Under the pieces are notes generated by a model. That model did no database searches. It was not told the DNA's origin and saw only the letters and a list, made by a program, of their open reading frames with translations. This document shows positions 41,863-51,943 of a DNA stretch of 64,000 nucleotides, one piece after another (positions within the stretch are counted from its first letter, which is position 1; each line of letters starts with the position of its first letter). Origin of the DNA: Methylovulum sp. (GTDB taxonomy: Bacteria; Pseudomonadota; Gammaproteobacteria; Methylococcales; Methylomonadaceae); assembly GCF_028687615.1 (NCBI RefSeq), contig NZ_JAQTZU010000007.1, forward strand, positions 93,447-157,446, given 5' to 3'. The translations under genes were made by a program, and so were the position numbers.

Positions 41863-42534
41863 ATGAACATTTTATTGATAGAAGACGATGCCGTATTAAC
41901 CGATGGCTTGTTGCACACGCTAGGGCGTGGCGGTTATTCGGTCAGTTGCGCCACGACGGCAATGGCTGCCGGGCAACTTGTCGAGAGCCAGGATTTTGAC
42001 CTTATCGTCATGGATTTGGGTTTGCCGGATATGGACGGCTTGCAATTGTTGCGTAATTTCCGGCATCGTAAATTGTCGCTGCCTATCCTCATTCTGACGG
42101 CAAGGGATAGTGTCAATGACCGGATAGATGGCATCGAACAAGGGGCGGATGATTATTTGACCAAACCGTTTGAATTGCGGGAGCTGGAAGCACGAATCCA
42201 GGCTTTGATCCGGCGTTGTTACGGGGGGTTTGACCGTCATATCCGCATCGGGCGTTTGAGCTTGGACACGCTACAGCAAACGATTTTAGCGGATGGCAAG
42301 GCTTTTATCTTGTCGGCGCGGGAATATGGGGTGCTGGAAATACTGATGATGCAGGCGGGGAAAGTCGTTGCCAAAGACCGGATAGCCCAACGCTTGTCCA
42401 ATGACGGCGAGGGTTTGAGTGATAACGCCATTGAAATCAACATCCATCGGCTGCGTAAACATCTGGAAACTTATGGTGTGGTGATACGCACGCTGCGTGG
42501 TTTGGGTTATTTACTGGAGTGCGCCGATGGATAA
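41863..42534 (+). CDS. OmpR-family response regulator (QseB-like)
   Basis: MNILLIEDDAVLTDGLLHTL; DLGLPDMDGLQLL; C-terminal winged helix. Confidence 0.92.
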   Translation: MNILLIEDDAVLTDGLLHTLGRGGYSVSCATTAMAAGQLVESQDFDLIVMDLGLPDMDGLQLLRNFRHRKLSLPILILTARDSVNDRIDGIEQGADDYLTKPFELRELEARIQALIRRCYGGFDRHIRIGRLSLDTLQQTILADGKAFILSAREYGVLEILMMQAGKVVAKDRIAQRLSNDGEGLSDNAIEINIHRLRKHLETYGVVIRTLRGLGYLLECADG

Positions 42535-43900
42535 GCTGCAAATGCATAAGACCAAAAGCCTGAAAACCGAAATATTGTCCCGTCTGGTTATCCCGCTGAT
42601 TTTTTTTGTCATGGTCGATGCCGTGCTCTCGTATTTTGTCACCGTGCATTATGTCGATCAGGCGTATGACCGCTGGTTGCTCGATTCAGCCCGTTCGTTG
42701 ATCCAGGAAATCAAAGTCCGGCAAAACAAGGTCGTGGTTGATTTGCCCCAGGAAGCGTTGGAAATTTTCAAATGGGACGAACAAGACAAAACCTATTTTA
42801 AAATCATCTCGTCCGGGCAGGAGATGCTGGCAGGTGATGCCCAAGTGCCGGAACCCTTGTCAGTAGCAACCGATTGGTCGTTGCCGGTCTATATTGATGA
42901 GTCCATGTATGGCGAACCGGTGCGGGTCATATCGATGCGGGCCAGTCCTAGCGGCACCCAGGAACAAGTATTTATCCATGTCGCTGAAACCTTGAATAAA
43001 CGCCGTGCCATGATGACCGATATATTGTTGGCGGATTTGATCCCGCAAATCGTGTTTGTGGTACTGACGGGGATTTATTTGTTGTCAGGTCTAAAACGTG
43101 GCTTACACCCCTTGCATACCCTAGCCCAACACATCGCCGGACGTTCTTCCCGAGATTTAAGCCCTATCCCTGAAAGCCATGTGTTTTTGGAAGTGCGCAC
43201 CTTGACCGACACCATCAACGATGTTTTGGAACAATTGACGCTGGCGATAGCCACCCAGCAACGTTTCATCGCCAATGCCGCCCATCAATTGCGTACGCCG
43301 TTGGCGGGTTTGAAATTACAAGCGGAACGGGCCTTGCGTGAGCAGGATATTGCCGCCATGCAACCCGCTTTGATGCAGGTGCAAAGCAGTGCCGACCGCA
43401 TGTCGCACCTGACCGCCCAACTTTTGGTGCTGGCCCGTTCTGAACCTATTGGTGGCGAGTATGAATTAAGTCCGGTTGATTTATGCGCCTTGGCTAAAAA
43501 AACCTGCATCGATTGGGTGCCCAAAGCCTTACAACGGGATATGGACATCAGTTTTGAATCTAGCGAAGAGACATTGTGGGTGCAAGGCGATGAGGTGTTG
43601 TTGCGCGAATTGTTGGTCAATTTATTGGATAACGCTGTGGCCTATGGACAAGGCCAGATCACGGTCAGTTTGCAGCGGGAACCGGAACCGGGTTTGACGG
43701 TGAAGGATGAGGGGCCGGGCATACCCGATACTGAAATCGCCAAGGTGTTCGAGCGTTTTTACCGCATTCCCGGCAGCCCTGGTAACGGTTGCGGTTTGGG
43801 CCTGGCAATCGTCAAGGAAATCGCCGAACTGCATAATGCCCAATTGAAATTGGCTGGGGCAGGGGGGACGAGTGTCCAGTTGCTGTTTAATTGTTCTTAA
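42527..43900 (+). CDS. Sensor histidine kinase (QseC-like)
   Basis: FIANAAHQLRTPLAGLKLQAE; NLLDNAVAYG; DEGPGIP; overlaps the response regulator 3' end. Confidence 0.92.
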   Translation: MDKLQMHKTKSLKTEILSRLVIPLIFFVMVDAVLSYFVTVHYVDQAYDRWLLDSARSLIQEIKVRQNKVVVDLPQEALEIFKWDEQDKTYFKIISSGQEMLAGDAQVPEPLSVATDWSLPVYIDESMYGEPVRVISMRASPSGTQEQVFIHVAETLNKRRAMMTDILLADLIPQIVFVVLTGIYLLSGLKRGLHPLHTLAQHIAGRSSRDLSPIPESHVFLEVRTLTDTINDVLEQLTLAIATQQRFIANAAHQLRTPLAGLKLQAERALREQDIAAMQPALMQVQSSADRMSHLTAQLLVLARSEPIGGEYELSPVDLCALAKKTCIDWVPKALQRDMDISFESSEETLWVQGDEVLLRELLVNLLDNAVAYGQGQITVSLQREPEPGLTVKDEGPGIPDTEIAKVFERFYRIPGSPGNGCGLGLAIVKEIAELHNAQLKLAGAGGTSVQLLFNCS

Positions 43901-43978
43901 CGCATTTTACGCTAACAATACTTCGGACAGTTTTTGAAAAGATAGGGGGAAAATGTCACTGGCTTTAAATATACTTTA

Positions 43979-44329
43979 AACGGTCAAGTTTTCGGCTTTT
44001 AAGTAGGTGTGCATAAGTCTTTTAACATTTTTAAAAAGAAGCCGTCATTCCGGCAGGGATTGCCGGAATCCAGATTACAGGGATGTATACGCGTGTAGAT
44101 TGCCGTCCGTGGCCCTTGGATTCCGGCAATCCCTGCCGGAATGACGATGCTTTTCTTGGCTTTATGGTGAAGGTGTAGGCACCGGATTTTACAAATTGTA
44201 ATGTTAAAAGACTTTTGCACTACTACTTATTAAGGAGGGGGGCAAACCCGCCGACCAATCGGAGCGCGGGCATCCTGCCCGCTGTGCGGTCAAGAGACCT
44301 AAGCTCCAAAAACCGAAAACTTGACCGTT
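43979..44329. repeat. Three-level nested inverted-repeat element
   Basis: 30-bp perfect arms 44043-44072/44117-44146; about 29-nt imperfect arms 44001-44029/44200-44228; 17-bp perfect arms 43979-43995/44313-44329. Confidence 0.85.
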
Positions 44330-44402
44330 CAGAGTATCATTTTAAGTCCCCCCAGCTTTGCTGGAGGGTAAAGATTGGCTTTACGCAGTGATTCTTGCGA
44401 AA

Positions 44403-45731
44403 TTAAGAACCATGATAATAACCACCAGATGAACCCTTACGGTTTTGCACCTGTTTGATACTGGTAGGTTTAACCGCTGTTTTGGCTTTGGTCAGTTTTA
44501 CCGCTGGAGCTTTGGTGTTGCTTGGCTTGGTTTTTGCTTTTTTAGCGGTAACGGATGCGGTAACGGATTTCGTTGCAAGGGCCTTGGCTTTTGCTGGTTT
44601 GACGGCAACAGCTTGGTTTTTTGCAAGTTTGGCTGTCTTCCCCAGTTTGGCTACCGCTGGTTTAGAGGCGGGAATAGATTTGGCTTTGACCGGCAAAGGC
44701 TTGGCTGGTGCTGGCTTCACTGGAGGCAATGTAACCGGCAAGGGTGCGGTAAGGCTATCTGGAGCGGATGGCATGACTTCTTCCAGCGGCGGTAAGCGTT
44801 CGAACAACGCGACCGGATCGCCGTCCAGTTTTTTCAGTGCTTCGTTGAGGATGGTTTGGTCGAAGTCGGGTATTTCGTTGTTATTGGCTTTTTGGATCAA
44901 GTCCAATGCCACGGCATAACGTTGGTCCAAGGTCATTTCTTCGCCTTCCAGATCAGGATGGGCTTCGATATACAGCACATTATCCAGCCAGCCGACTTTA
45001 ATCGGTTGCTTGACCAGATAAACCGGAGTCCCTACCGATACGGTTTTGTACAATTCTTCAATATCTTCAGGATACATACGCACACAACCGTGGGTGATCT
45101 GCATGCCAATACCGTAGATTTTGTCGATGTCCGTACCGTGGATACGATATTCGCCAGGCAGGTTCAGATACAGCGCGTAAGCACCGAGCGGATTGTGCGG
45201 GCCGGGCAACACGGTTGCCGGGAGTGGGTCGCCATTAGCCGCGTGTTCGCGGCGGATGGATTCTGGCGGATGCCAAGCCGGGTCTTTGACTTTGCGGGCG
45301 ACACTGGTTTTGCCTAAAGGTGTTTTCCAATCTTGCCTACCTACGCCATGCGCAAATGACATCACGACCCCAGGTTGGCCCGCTGGATAATAATACATGC
45401 GGTATTCGGAAATGTTCAGCGTGATGCCTTCGTGCGGGGTATTTGGCAAGATGCGTTTGTTGGACAAACGCACTATTTCACCTTTTTTGACATGCCAACG
45501 GTCCAGATCCTGGTTAAGCCTGACGATTTCGGTTTGGCCTAACAAAAAGCGTCTGGCGAAATCCAGCAGGGTTTCATCCTGATTAGCGCGTGCCAAGGGC
45601 ACATCGTCATGGTATTGCGTAATTACGGTGTCACCTGGTGTGGGTGGCAACGTGTAAGTGGACGCATAAGTATTGCCGACGGTGACGCAATAAAATAGCG
45701 CACAGGCAAAAAGTTTGCATATTTTCATCAA
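44403..45731 (-). CDS. L,D-transpeptidase (YkuD) with LysM-like segment and Ala/Lys/Pro-rich tail
   Basis: HGTDIDKIYGIGMQITHGCVRMYPEDIEELYKTV catalytic HGxD...HGC motif. Confidence 0.92.
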   Translation of the reverse strand: MMKICKLFACALFYCVTVGNTYASTYTLPPTPGDTVITQYHDDVPLARANQDETLLDFARRFLLGQTEIVRLNQDLDRWHVKKGEIVRLSNKRILPNTPHEGITLNISEYRMYYYPAGQPGVVMSFAHGVGRQDWKTPLGKTSVARKVKDPAWHPPESIRREHAANGDPLPATVLPGPHNPLGAYALYLNLPGEYRIHGTDIDKIYGIGMQITHGCVRMYPEDIEELYKTVSVGTPVYLVKQPIKVGWLDNVLYIEAHPDLEGEEMTLDQRYAVALDLIQKANNNEIPDFDQTILNEALKKLDGDPVALFERLPPLEEVMPSAPDSLTAPLPVTLPPVKPAPAKPLPVKAKSIPASKPAVAKLGKTAKLAKNQAVAVKPAKAKALATKSVTASVTAKKAKTKPSNTKAPAVKLTKAKTAVKPTSIKQVQNRKGSSGGYYHGS

Positions 45732-45917
45732 GATAGTTTCTCAAGTGGTGGTGAAGATAACATTAGCCGGGTGGCCTGTGTTGTTGAAAAGTGTTGAAGA
45801 AGCGTTAGCTAATTGAAAGGCTTACATTTTATCATGGGTCAACGTATTTAACCATTACCGATAGTGGCAGGGTATTTCGTACCGGTTGCCAAAACCAACA
45901 TTCGATTTTATATACGT

Positions 45918-46082
45918 TATTACAATCCCATAAGTTCTTGCACTACATCCTAATAATACTAAAGCAAGAACTTATGGGATTGTAATATCCATTCAATAAG
46001 TTATGTGTGTTTCATAAGTGCTTGCCTCAAAAGTTTGGTTAATAAATATTATGCCCAATGCAATCACTTATGAAACAATCAA
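45918..46082. mobile_element. Palindromic MITE-like element, two-hairpin copy 1
   Basis: 24-bp perfect hairpin arms 45918-45941/45964-45987; second hairpin GTTTCATAAGTGCTTGC 46009-46025/46060-46076; inverse orientation of the 55533 copy. Confidence 0.85.
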
Positions 46083-46117
46083 TATAATCGCTTAACTTCA
46101 ATTCACAGGGATTTACC

Positions 46118-47542
46118 ATGTCTTTGCAATCTTTCCGCGCGCTACAGATTTTCCGCACCAAGCATATTTCATACGATCTGCCTGAACATGGGCTGAAGCG
46201 TTGCCTTTCTTCCTGGGATTTGGCTTTTCTGGGCATAGGCGCGATTATCGGTACGGGCATTTTTGTGTTGACCGGGATTGCCGCCGCTACACAGTCCGGC
46301 CCTGCGATTGTTTTGTCATTTTTTATCGCCGGTTTTGCCTGTGCCTTTGCCGCCTTGTCTTATGCGGAACTGGCGGCTGCCGTGGGTGGTTGCGGCAGTG
46401 CTTATGGTTACAGCTATGCGGCTTTTGGTGAATTGGCGGCGTTTATCATCGGTTGGGATTTGTTGCTGGAATATGCCATTTCGGTAGCCGCCGTTGCCAA
46501 TGGCTGGTCGGGTTATCTCAACAACGCCTTGACCAATATGGGTTTTGGCCTACCAGACGTATTGACCAAAGCGCCGCAATTGGGCGGCATCATCAACCTG
46601 CCGGCGGCGGGGATTATTTTATTGCTGATGTGCGTGTTGATCATGGGGGTGAAACAGAGCGCCAAAGCGAACAATGCGATGGTCGCCGTCAAGCTGATCA
46701 CCATCCTTATCTTTATCTGCGTCGCCGCGTTTAACGTCAATCCCGACTTGTGGCATCCCTTCATGCCGTTCGGTTGGTTCCAAACCTTACCCGATGGCAA
46801 AACCACGGGCGTATTGGCGGGGGCGTCGCTGGTTTTTTTCGCTTATGTCGGCTTTGATGCCGTTTCAACCGCCACCGAAGAAGCGCAAAATCCACAACGG
46901 GACTTGCCGTTTGGCCTGATTGGTTCGCTGGCTTTTTGTACGTTCATTTATATTGTGGTTTCCGCTTTGTTGACCGGTGTCGTGCCCTATACTGATTTGA
47001 ACGTCTCTTCGCCCGTTGCCCATGCCCTGACTTTGCTGGGTTTTACTTGGGCGTCGGCATTAATTTCCACCGGCGTGATCGCCGGGTTGACCACCGTGAT
47101 GTTGGTGTTGTATTACGGTTTGACGCGGATTATTTACGCCATGTCGCGTGATGGTTTGCTATCACCGTTTTTTAGCCAAGTTCATGAGAAAACCCAAACG
47201 CCAGTGCGGGTGATCGTCCTTTGCGGTGTGCTCATTTCCTTGATTGCGGGCTTGATTCCCTTGGGTGAATTGGCTGAATTGGTCAATATCGGCACCTTGG
47301 CGGCGTTTGTGCTGGTTTGTTTTGGCGCGATTGTCTTGCGTATCACCCAACCGGATTTGCCGCGCCCGTTCCGCACCCCGTTCAGCCCCTTGCTGCCGGT
47401 GTTGGGCATGTTGTCCTGCGGGGCATTGATGGCATTTTTGCCAGCGATAACGTGGTTGCGTTTTGTGGTTTGGCTGGTGATTGGCCTGATCGTGTATTTC
47501 GTGTATTCCATCCATAACAGCAAATTGGCGAAAGCGTCTTGA
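46118..47542 (+). CDS. APC-family amino acid permease
   Basis: LKRCLSSWDLAFLGIGAIIGTGIFVLTGIAA. Confidence 0.92.
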   Translation: MSLQSFRALQIFRTKHISYDLPEHGLKRCLSSWDLAFLGIGAIIGTGIFVLTGIAAATQSGPAIVLSFFIAGFACAFAALSYAELAAAVGGCGSAYGYSYAAFGELAAFIIGWDLLLEYAISVAAVANGWSGYLNNALTNMGFGLPDVLTKAPQLGGIINLPAAGIILLLMCVLIMGVKQSAKANNAMVAVKLITILIFICVAAFNVNPDLWHPFMPFGWFQTLPDGKTTGVLAGASLVFFAYVGFDAVSTATEEAQNPQRDLPFGLIGSLAFCTFIYIVVSALLTGVVPYTDLNVSSPVAHALTLLGFTWASALISTGVIAGLTTVMLVLYYGLTRIIYAMSRDGLLSPFFSQVHEKTQTPVRVIVLCGVLISLIAGLIPLGELAELVNIGTLAAFVLVCFGAIVLRITQPDLPRPFRTPFSPLLPVLGMLSCGALMAFLPAITWLRFVVWLVIGLIVYFVYSIHNSKLAKAS

Positions 47543-47599
47543 GCCACGTCTGGCGCGGTTTGCTATCATAGCCAGCTTTTACTTTTATCAGGAACATTT

Positions 47600-48103
47600 A
47601 TGCACAACCGCGTTGACCGTCAACAATTGCAAACTGATCTTAGGCTGCCGTGGCTGCTTGTGGCGGTTATGGCAGTGATGCTGTTAGTGTCAGTGACCAT
47701 TTGCCAAACCCAGGGTGAAAGCTTGCAATACGCCTTGCCGGACGCCTTGTCGGATTCCCGGCGTGAACTGATTAGGACGCTGCTGTACAGTGTCGCCATC
47801 GTAACCTTCCCTTTCACCAATTTGCTCCGGCATATCCAGTTGCGCTTGAACCAAACCATGCCGATAGGGCAGGTGGCTTACGATAAAGCCGCCAAAAACC
47901 GTTATCTAGTCACGGTATTGGTTTCCATGTCATTAATCCAAAGCCCTGGCATCTATGGTTTTGTCATGTTCCTGCTCGGCGACCAATTTAACACCTTAAC
48001 TATCTTCACCCTGATGTCCGTCTTGGGCTTGTATTTGTACCGCCCCAAACTGGACGAATATACACAAATCATGGACGCACTCGCCAATCAACATCATGAA
48101 TGA
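47600..48103 (+). CDS. Hypothetical membrane protein
   Basis: Predicted TM segments; overlaps the glcF-like start by 8 bp. Confidence 0.65.
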   Translation: MHNRVDRQQLQTDLRLPWLLVAVMAVMLLVSVTICQTQGESLQYALPDALSDSRRELIRTLLYSVAIVTFPFTNLLRHIQLRLNQTMPIGQVAYDKAAKNRYLVTVLVSMSLIQSPGIYGFVMFLLGDQFNTLTIFTLMSVLGLYLYRPKLDEYTQIMDALANQHHE

Positions 48104-49295
48104 TTTACTGAAAGACGCGGATCTATGCGTGAAGTGTGGCTTATGCTTGCCGCATTGCCCGACTTACACGCACACGCAGAACGAAAACGAATCACCACGC
48201 GGGCGTATCGCCTTGATCCAGGCATGGGCGGGGCAAAAATTGGCAAGCTCGGAAAAACTGGTCGAACATATCGATAATTGCCTGTTATGCCGGTCTTGTG
48301 AACGGGTGTGTCCGGCTGTCGTGCCATACAGCCGTTTGATCGACAATTTCCGCAACCAAATCCAAACAGGGCGCAAAAGCTCGGTGCGGGTGTCGCTGAT
48401 AAAAAAAGTCGCGCATAATCAAAACGCCAGGCGTTTGCTGCAAAAATCCTTGCGGTTTTATCAAACCAGCCATTTGCAATCCAGCGCACGCTGGTTGAAA
48501 CTGCCGCAATTATTGGGCTTCCAGCCAATTGAACGCCTGTTGCCTGAAACTAAGCAGCCCGCCGTGCTAGCAAACTTTTATCCGGCAAGCGGTGAAAAAC
48601 ACGGCAATGTCGGCCTGTTTGTTGGCTGCATGGGCGCATGGCTAGATCAAAAAACCATCCATGCCGCCATCCAGGTTTTGACCACTGTCGGTTGCGATGT
48701 GTATTTGCCCAAGCAACAGACTTGTTGCGGTGCCTTGGCTTTGCATGACGGCGACCAAACCATCGCCGCACAATTGGCGGAAGACAATGTCCGCAGTTTC
48801 GGCGGGCTGGAATTGGATGCAATCATCAGCATCGCCAGCGGTTGCGGTAGCCAGTTGCGTGAATACTCAAATAGTGGTTTTGCCGGTAAAGTCATGGACA
48901 TCAGCCAATTTTTAAGCCAATTCGCCAGTGATTTATCGAAACGGCTTAAGCCCTTGCCCAAAACCGTCTGTGTACACACGCCTTGTTCCTTAAAAAATGT
49001 CCTGCGTAGCGAGCAAAGCGTTTTCAAACTATTAGGGCAAATCCCTGGCCTCACCCTCGCCCCCTTGCCGGAAACCGTGCAATGCTGCGGTTCGGCGGGC
49101 AGTTATATGCTCGACCATCCCAAGATGGCGCAAACCTTGTTGAACGATGTGTTGGAGAGTGTTTTGCAAAAGCAGCCGGACATCTTGGTCAGTTCCAATA
49201 TGGGTTGTGCTTTGCATATCGCGGCAGGATTGCGGGAGCGGGGAATTAAACTGGACGTGGTGCATCCGGTGGTGTTGGTTGCCGGGCAGTTATGA
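48096..49295 (+). CDS. glcF: Glycolate oxidase iron-sulfur subunit (GlcF-like)
   Basis: CVKCGLCLPHCPTY and CLLCRSCERVCPAVVPY; two cysteine-rich CCG domains. Confidence 0.9.
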   Translation: MNDLLKDADLCVKCGLCLPHCPTYTHTQNENESPRGRIALIQAWAGQKLASSEKLVEHIDNCLLCRSCERVCPAVVPYSRLIDNFRNQIQTGRKSSVRVSLIKKVAHNQNARRLLQKSLRFYQTSHLQSSARWLKLPQLLGFQPIERLLPETKQPAVLANFYPASGEKHGNVGLFVGCMGAWLDQKTIHAAIQVLTTVGCDVYLPKQQTCCGALALHDGDQTIAAQLAEDNVRSFGGLELDAIISIASGCGSQLREYSNSGFAGKVMDISQFLSQFASDLSKRLKPLPKTVCVHTPCSLKNVLRSEQSVFKLLGQIPGLTLAPLPETVQCCGSAGSYMLDHPKMAQTLLNDVLESVLQKQPDILVSSNMGCALHIAAGLRERGIKLDVVHPVVLVAGQL

Positions 49296-49481
49296 GTTGA
49301 GCTATGTAAGGAATGTGCATGGAATAAATTCGCGGATCAAGACCTGCCAGGTTTTTTGTGCCCCAGAGATACAGCGTACCCTACTTAAAAAAACCGAAAA
49401 CGTGATGGAAAAATTAATAATAACTGCGGTTAAGTTATGAACGGCTACCTACTACTTCTACTCCGCCTTGGATTGTGACCC

Positions 49482-51398
49482 GTGTCCATCAAACCACCCC
49501 CAGCATCTGAACATAGCGCCCGGAATCCCCGTAAATTAATGTCTCGTCTGGTCATGGCGGGTGTCATTGTCCTGATGATTATTGGCTTGGCGGTCTGGTG
49601 GAAGCGTTCGTTTATGATGCAGTTGGCATTGCAGCAATTTCTCGACCGGACGGCTTTGTTATCGCCGAAAATTTCGGGTTTCCAGTTGGGTTTTACCCAG
49701 GCTGGACTGTCAGAAATGGAATTCGGCATTGAGACGGGGGCAGGGTTGTTGGTTGCCAGGCTGGAAGATGTAAAGATTGGCTACCACTTCAATGTCTATG
49801 ACTTCAGTGTTCCCAAAGTAAAGGCTATTTCCGTGGGCCATGCACGGCTGAGGTTGGCATTCCCGTCGGCTGGAAAGCCTGCCGCTAAAGGCGGTAACGG
49901 GTCTGGTGCAATGGTTTTTCCGCTCGACCAATTGACCATCGAAAACCTCGATTTTGAAGCCAGCACCGCATTGGGTTTGACCCGCTTTGCCGGAAGTGCA
50001 CAAATCAAGCGCGGAACAGCGGAGGTGATCGAAGCAAAATTTGAAGATGCCAAACAATCCATCCAAATTGAACTGGAATCCGGTTTCCGCACCGCCAAGG
50101 TAGTTGTCGAACAACCACCGGGCGGCAAGGTTTTTGAGTTAATTACCGAACAGTTGGATCAACCCGTCCAGCAAGCCAGGGTACATGCCGGCGTTGGCGC
50201 ACTCGTCCAATGGTTGGGCACAAGTTCCCTGCTACCGGAGACTTTGCAAGCGGCAATAACAACATCGGTTAAACCCTGGATAATGCCCAACATAGCGATG
50301 ATGCAACTGGATTTTAACGGCAGGGCATCTGACCATTTCGGTATTGTGCAAGGTAAGGCATTCCTGTCCCGGGACAACCGCTATCTCGCCAACACGGACT
50401 TGTCGATGGCTAAATCCGGTGCAGTTGTTGTCGATGGGCGACTGGATATGGCTGCTACGGAAGTGCTCGAATTGGTGCAGCCGTGGTTGCCCGAAATGAC
50501 CCGTGAGTGGCATCTTTCCAGCGGACAAATCCAGGGCGTGATCAAGTTGCGCTGGCAAACTGGGCGCATCGTTTCAGGGGCGGCGCACTTCAAAGCTTTT
50601 GATGTGGCTTTGGCAACGGGTTCGGTGCAAATTGAAAATGGCACTATCAATGTCGATAGTGATGACCTTGCCAGCCGTTCCGTGGCTTTGTTTGCGGATG
50701 TCCCCAGCCTTGCCATCGGCAAGGGGATGACCGCCCGCAATCTGATTGCCAAAGTACGCTATTCGGGGCACGAATTGACGGTGGAACAAGGTATGCTGTC
50801 GATTTATGATGGTCTTGTGGAGGTGTTGCCAGCTACGGTCAATGTCGGTCAACGTCCGGTATTGTTGACGTTGCGGGTGAGGAACGTCGATTTGTCGCAA
50901 TTGTTGTCCAGCCTTCACTACAAAGATTTGACCGCCACGGGCACGGTCAATGGGGAACTGCCGTTAAAACTCGGCGTGGATTCCATTGAATTGCTGGCCG
51001 GCTCATTGAACGGAACGCGCCCCGGCGTGTTACGCTACCAAGGGCCGGTTGCCGATAAGGAAAATCTGGCTTTTAGGGCTTTGCGCAATCTGGAGTACCA
51101 TAGTTTGCAGGCCAAGGTAAATTATCGGCCCAATGGCGACTATCATCTGGGTTTACGCATGGAGGGCGGCAATCCTGAAGTGTTATCAGGGCATCCGCTC
51201 GCATTCAACCTGAACCTTAGCGGGCATTTGCCGGAGCTTCTACAAAGAGGCTTTATGGCAGGCGATTTCGAGCGGGTCATTTTGGAAGAGGCGAAACCTA
51301 AGCCGGCCAAGACTAAAAAATCAGCAAAACCGCTGCTGAACCCCCCGGTCGGGGAACAACAACCTAAGCCGCCGCCAGCGGATCGGAGAAGTCAATGA
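49482..51398 (+). CDS. ydbH: YdbH-family (AsmA/TamB-like) envelope protein
   Basis: Single N-terminal TM, long beta-rich body; followed by ynbE- and ydbL-like genes. Confidence 0.75.
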   Translation: MSIKPPPASEHSARNPRKLMSRLVMAGVIVLMIIGLAVWWKRSFMMQLALQQFLDRTALLSPKISGFQLGFTQAGLSEMEFGIETGAGLLVARLEDVKIGYHFNVYDFSVPKVKAISVGHARLRLAFPSAGKPAAKGGNGSGAMVFPLDQLTIENLDFEASTALGLTRFAGSAQIKRGTAEVIEAKFEDAKQSIQIELESGFRTAKVVVEQPPGGKVFELITEQLDQPVQQARVHAGVGALVQWLGTSSLLPETLQAAITTSVKPWIMPNIAMMQLDFNGRASDHFGIVQGKAFLSRDNRYLANTDLSMAKSGAVVVDGRLDMAATEVLELVQPWLPEMTREWHLSSGQIQGVIKLRWQTGRIVSGAAHFKAFDVALATGSVQIENGTINVDSDDLASRSVALFADVPSLAIGKGMTARNLIAKVRYSGHELTVEQGMLSIYDGLVEVLPATVNVGQRPVLLTLRVRNVDLSQLLSSLHYKDLTATGTVNGELPLKLGVDSIELLAGSLNGTRPGVLRYQGPVADKENLAFRALRNLEYHSLQAKVNYRPNGDYHLGLRMEGGNPEVLSGHPLAFNLNLSGHLPELLQRGFMAGDFERVILEEAKPKPAKTKKSAKPLLNPPVGEQQPKPPPADRRSQ

Positions 51399-51592
51399 AC
51401 TGCAATGCAATAAAGTGTACAGGCATCTTATGGAGTGTTTGTTACCTGTCAGGATGTACGCCATCCGTCAGGTTTGAAGCACCGGAGAAACCCATTGAGA
51501 TTAATATGAACATAAAAATCGATCACGAGATCCGCTTGAAAGTGGAAAAAGACGTGGATGAACTGATTTCCAACAAGAAAGGGCTGTTTTAG
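51395..51592 (+). CDS. ynbE: YnbE-like lipoprotein
   Basis: Lipobox LSGCTP; PEKPIEINMNIKIDHEIRLKVEKDVDELI. Confidence 0.8.
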   Translation: MNCNAIKCTGILWSVCYLSGCTPSVRFEAPEKPIEINMNIKIDHEIRLKVEKDVDELISNKKGLF

Positions 51593-51601
51593 GAGAGATT
51601 G

Positions 51602-51943
51602 ATGAACAACAAAAAGTTGATGGGGTTTCTGGCCCCGCTGTTTCTAGGCTTAATACTGGTCTCTATGGATGTCCTTGCGGTCGATCTGGCCCAGGCTAAA
51701 TCCTCTGGTATAGTGGGCGAGCAGATGAACGGTTACTTGGGGCTGGTTAATCCTGACGCGCCTGCCGATGTAAAGGTGCTGGTACAAGACATCAATGCCC
51801 AACGGCAGGCGGAATACCAGCGCATAGCCGCCAAAAATGGCGCATCTGTGGAAGATGTCGCACGGCTCACCGCGCAAAAAGTCATAGGACAGACGCCGTC
51901 AGGGCAATATGTGCAGACCACTTCCGGTTGGCAGAGGCGTTGA
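51602..51943 (+). CDS. ydbL: YdbL-family protein (DUF1318)
   Basis: DLAQAKSSGIVGEQMNGYLGLVNPDAPADVKVLVQDINAQRQAEYQRIAAKNG. Confidence 0.85.
   Translation: MNNKKLMGFLAPLFLGLILVSMDVLAVDLAQAKSSGIVGEQMNGYLGLVNPDAPADVKVLVQDINAQRQAEYQRIAAKNGASVEDVARLTAQKVIGQTPSGQYVQTTSGWQRR

Noticed and set aside
44445-45317. Plus-strand ORFs with odd F/G/W-rich or A/L-rich sequence
   Set aside because: Mirror of the Ala/Lys/Pro-rich tail and body of the L,D-transpeptidase on the minus strand
47162-47569. Minus-strand 135-aa ORF at the permease 3' end
   Set aside because: Antisense to the APC permease; no support
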